Assembly (NCBI RefSeq): GCF_907165205.1
Contig: NC_058190.1
Coordinates: 10,486,001 to 10,550,000, forward strand
DNA length: 64,000 nt
Direction of reading: 5' to 3'
From: Coccinella septempunctata
Taxonomy: Eukaryota > Arthropoda > Insecta > Coleoptera > Coccinellidae
Part shown: one piece after another, positions 63,557 to 64,000 of the stretch
Layout: each line of letters begins with the position of its first letter
Position numbering within the stretch: the first letter of the stretch is position 1
Made by a program: the position numbers and the translations under genes
The notes under the pieces: model-generated
Told to the model about the DNA's origin: nothing
The model's input: the letters and a program-made list of their open reading frames with translations, nothing else
Databases searched by the model: none

Positions 63557-64000
63557 TAATTATGCGACATTACATTGAATTGAAAAAGATTTTAAAACCT
63601 TTATTAAACAAGTTCATAGGATGTTCGCTACTTCCCCAAAGTACAATTAAACATCGCCCTACAATACTCTCGAGGAGGCAGGGTTTTCTCACTAAGGTTT
63701 CTTCTCAGAGCTCTTGTATCATACGTCAAAATTTTATGGTACCTCAATACCTCTACTGAAACTTTTTCATGTCATACATATGCTTTCTTGTTTGATATTC
63801 AAAAATGTATTGCTGATATTCAATAGAATATGCGTATATTATGTATAAATATTGAATTGTTTTTGTGATTAGGAATTATGGTAGTTTATGAGAAATGATT
63901 TGTGTAATGAATAAGTTTTGTAAGTAGAATAAAGTGAATTTGAAAGCTAATTTCAATTATAAAATGAATCCGTGTTTGAAGATAAATGCAATGAATTTTT
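63557..64000. other. AT-rich, no gene recognised
   Basis: Probably an intron or flank of the THAP gene. A frame at 63562-63759 is open but shows no known motif. Confidence 0.35.

Overview
The window is eukaryotic and almost certainly from an insect (or another arthropod). It is AT-rich, has very short GT-AG introns of about 50-130 bp, and carries a (CCTAA)n insect-type telomeric motif. It is packed with transposon families typical of insects: P-element/THAP, PIF/Harbinger, hAT, Tc1-like, Transib, Crypton, Penelope, CR1/Jockey-like and RTE-like LINEs, and Ty3/gypsy. I found no convincing host gene, tRNA or rRNA. The species cannot be fixed from sequence alone.

Layout. 1-4.8 kb: a LINE 3' end, a P-like remnant and an RTE-like LINE remnant. 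4.8-10.4 kb: a PIF/Harbinger transposase gene split by a 4.6 kb insertion that holds LINE pieces and a THAP/P transposase. 11.0-14.0 kb: a large palindrome with hammerhead-ribozyme-like motifs in its outer arms and a 1,039 bp Harbinger element inserted in its right arm. 14.5-16.8 kb: a Myb/SANT-like gene and a YqaJ-plus-Ulp1-like gene, both broken. 17.0-18.7 kb: a Crypton-type tyrosine recombinase broken by a telomeric-repeat-filled duplication. 18.8-22.3 kb: a complete non-autonomous P-like element and another P-like remnant.

23.0-35.6 kb: a P-superfamily island. One P-like copy is split by a roughly 5.8 kb Harbinger element whose transposase (minus strand, three exons) is broken by a single nonsense codon. 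Further P-like copies follow, one of them complete with an 8 bp target duplication and its own nested hairpin MITE. 36-46.5 kb: a Tc1-like fragment, a Transib (RAG1-related) remnant, two hAT remnants, a THAP-type 3' end, a THAP-linked DDE transposase, and a Penelope fragment between inverted pLTRs that each carry a hammerhead motif.

48.2-59.0 kb: a Ty3/gypsy retrotransposon with uninterrupted gag and pol frames, a tRNA-Lys-type primer site, and LTRs of very different length. 59.0-62.0 kb: six copies of a 494 bp satellite with a dimeric higher-order pattern. 62.0-63.2 kb: a LINE reverse transcriptase remnant. A THAP first exon begins near the right edge.

The genes do not form a pathway. The window is a stratigraphy of nested insertions, and most of its information is in which element interrupts which.
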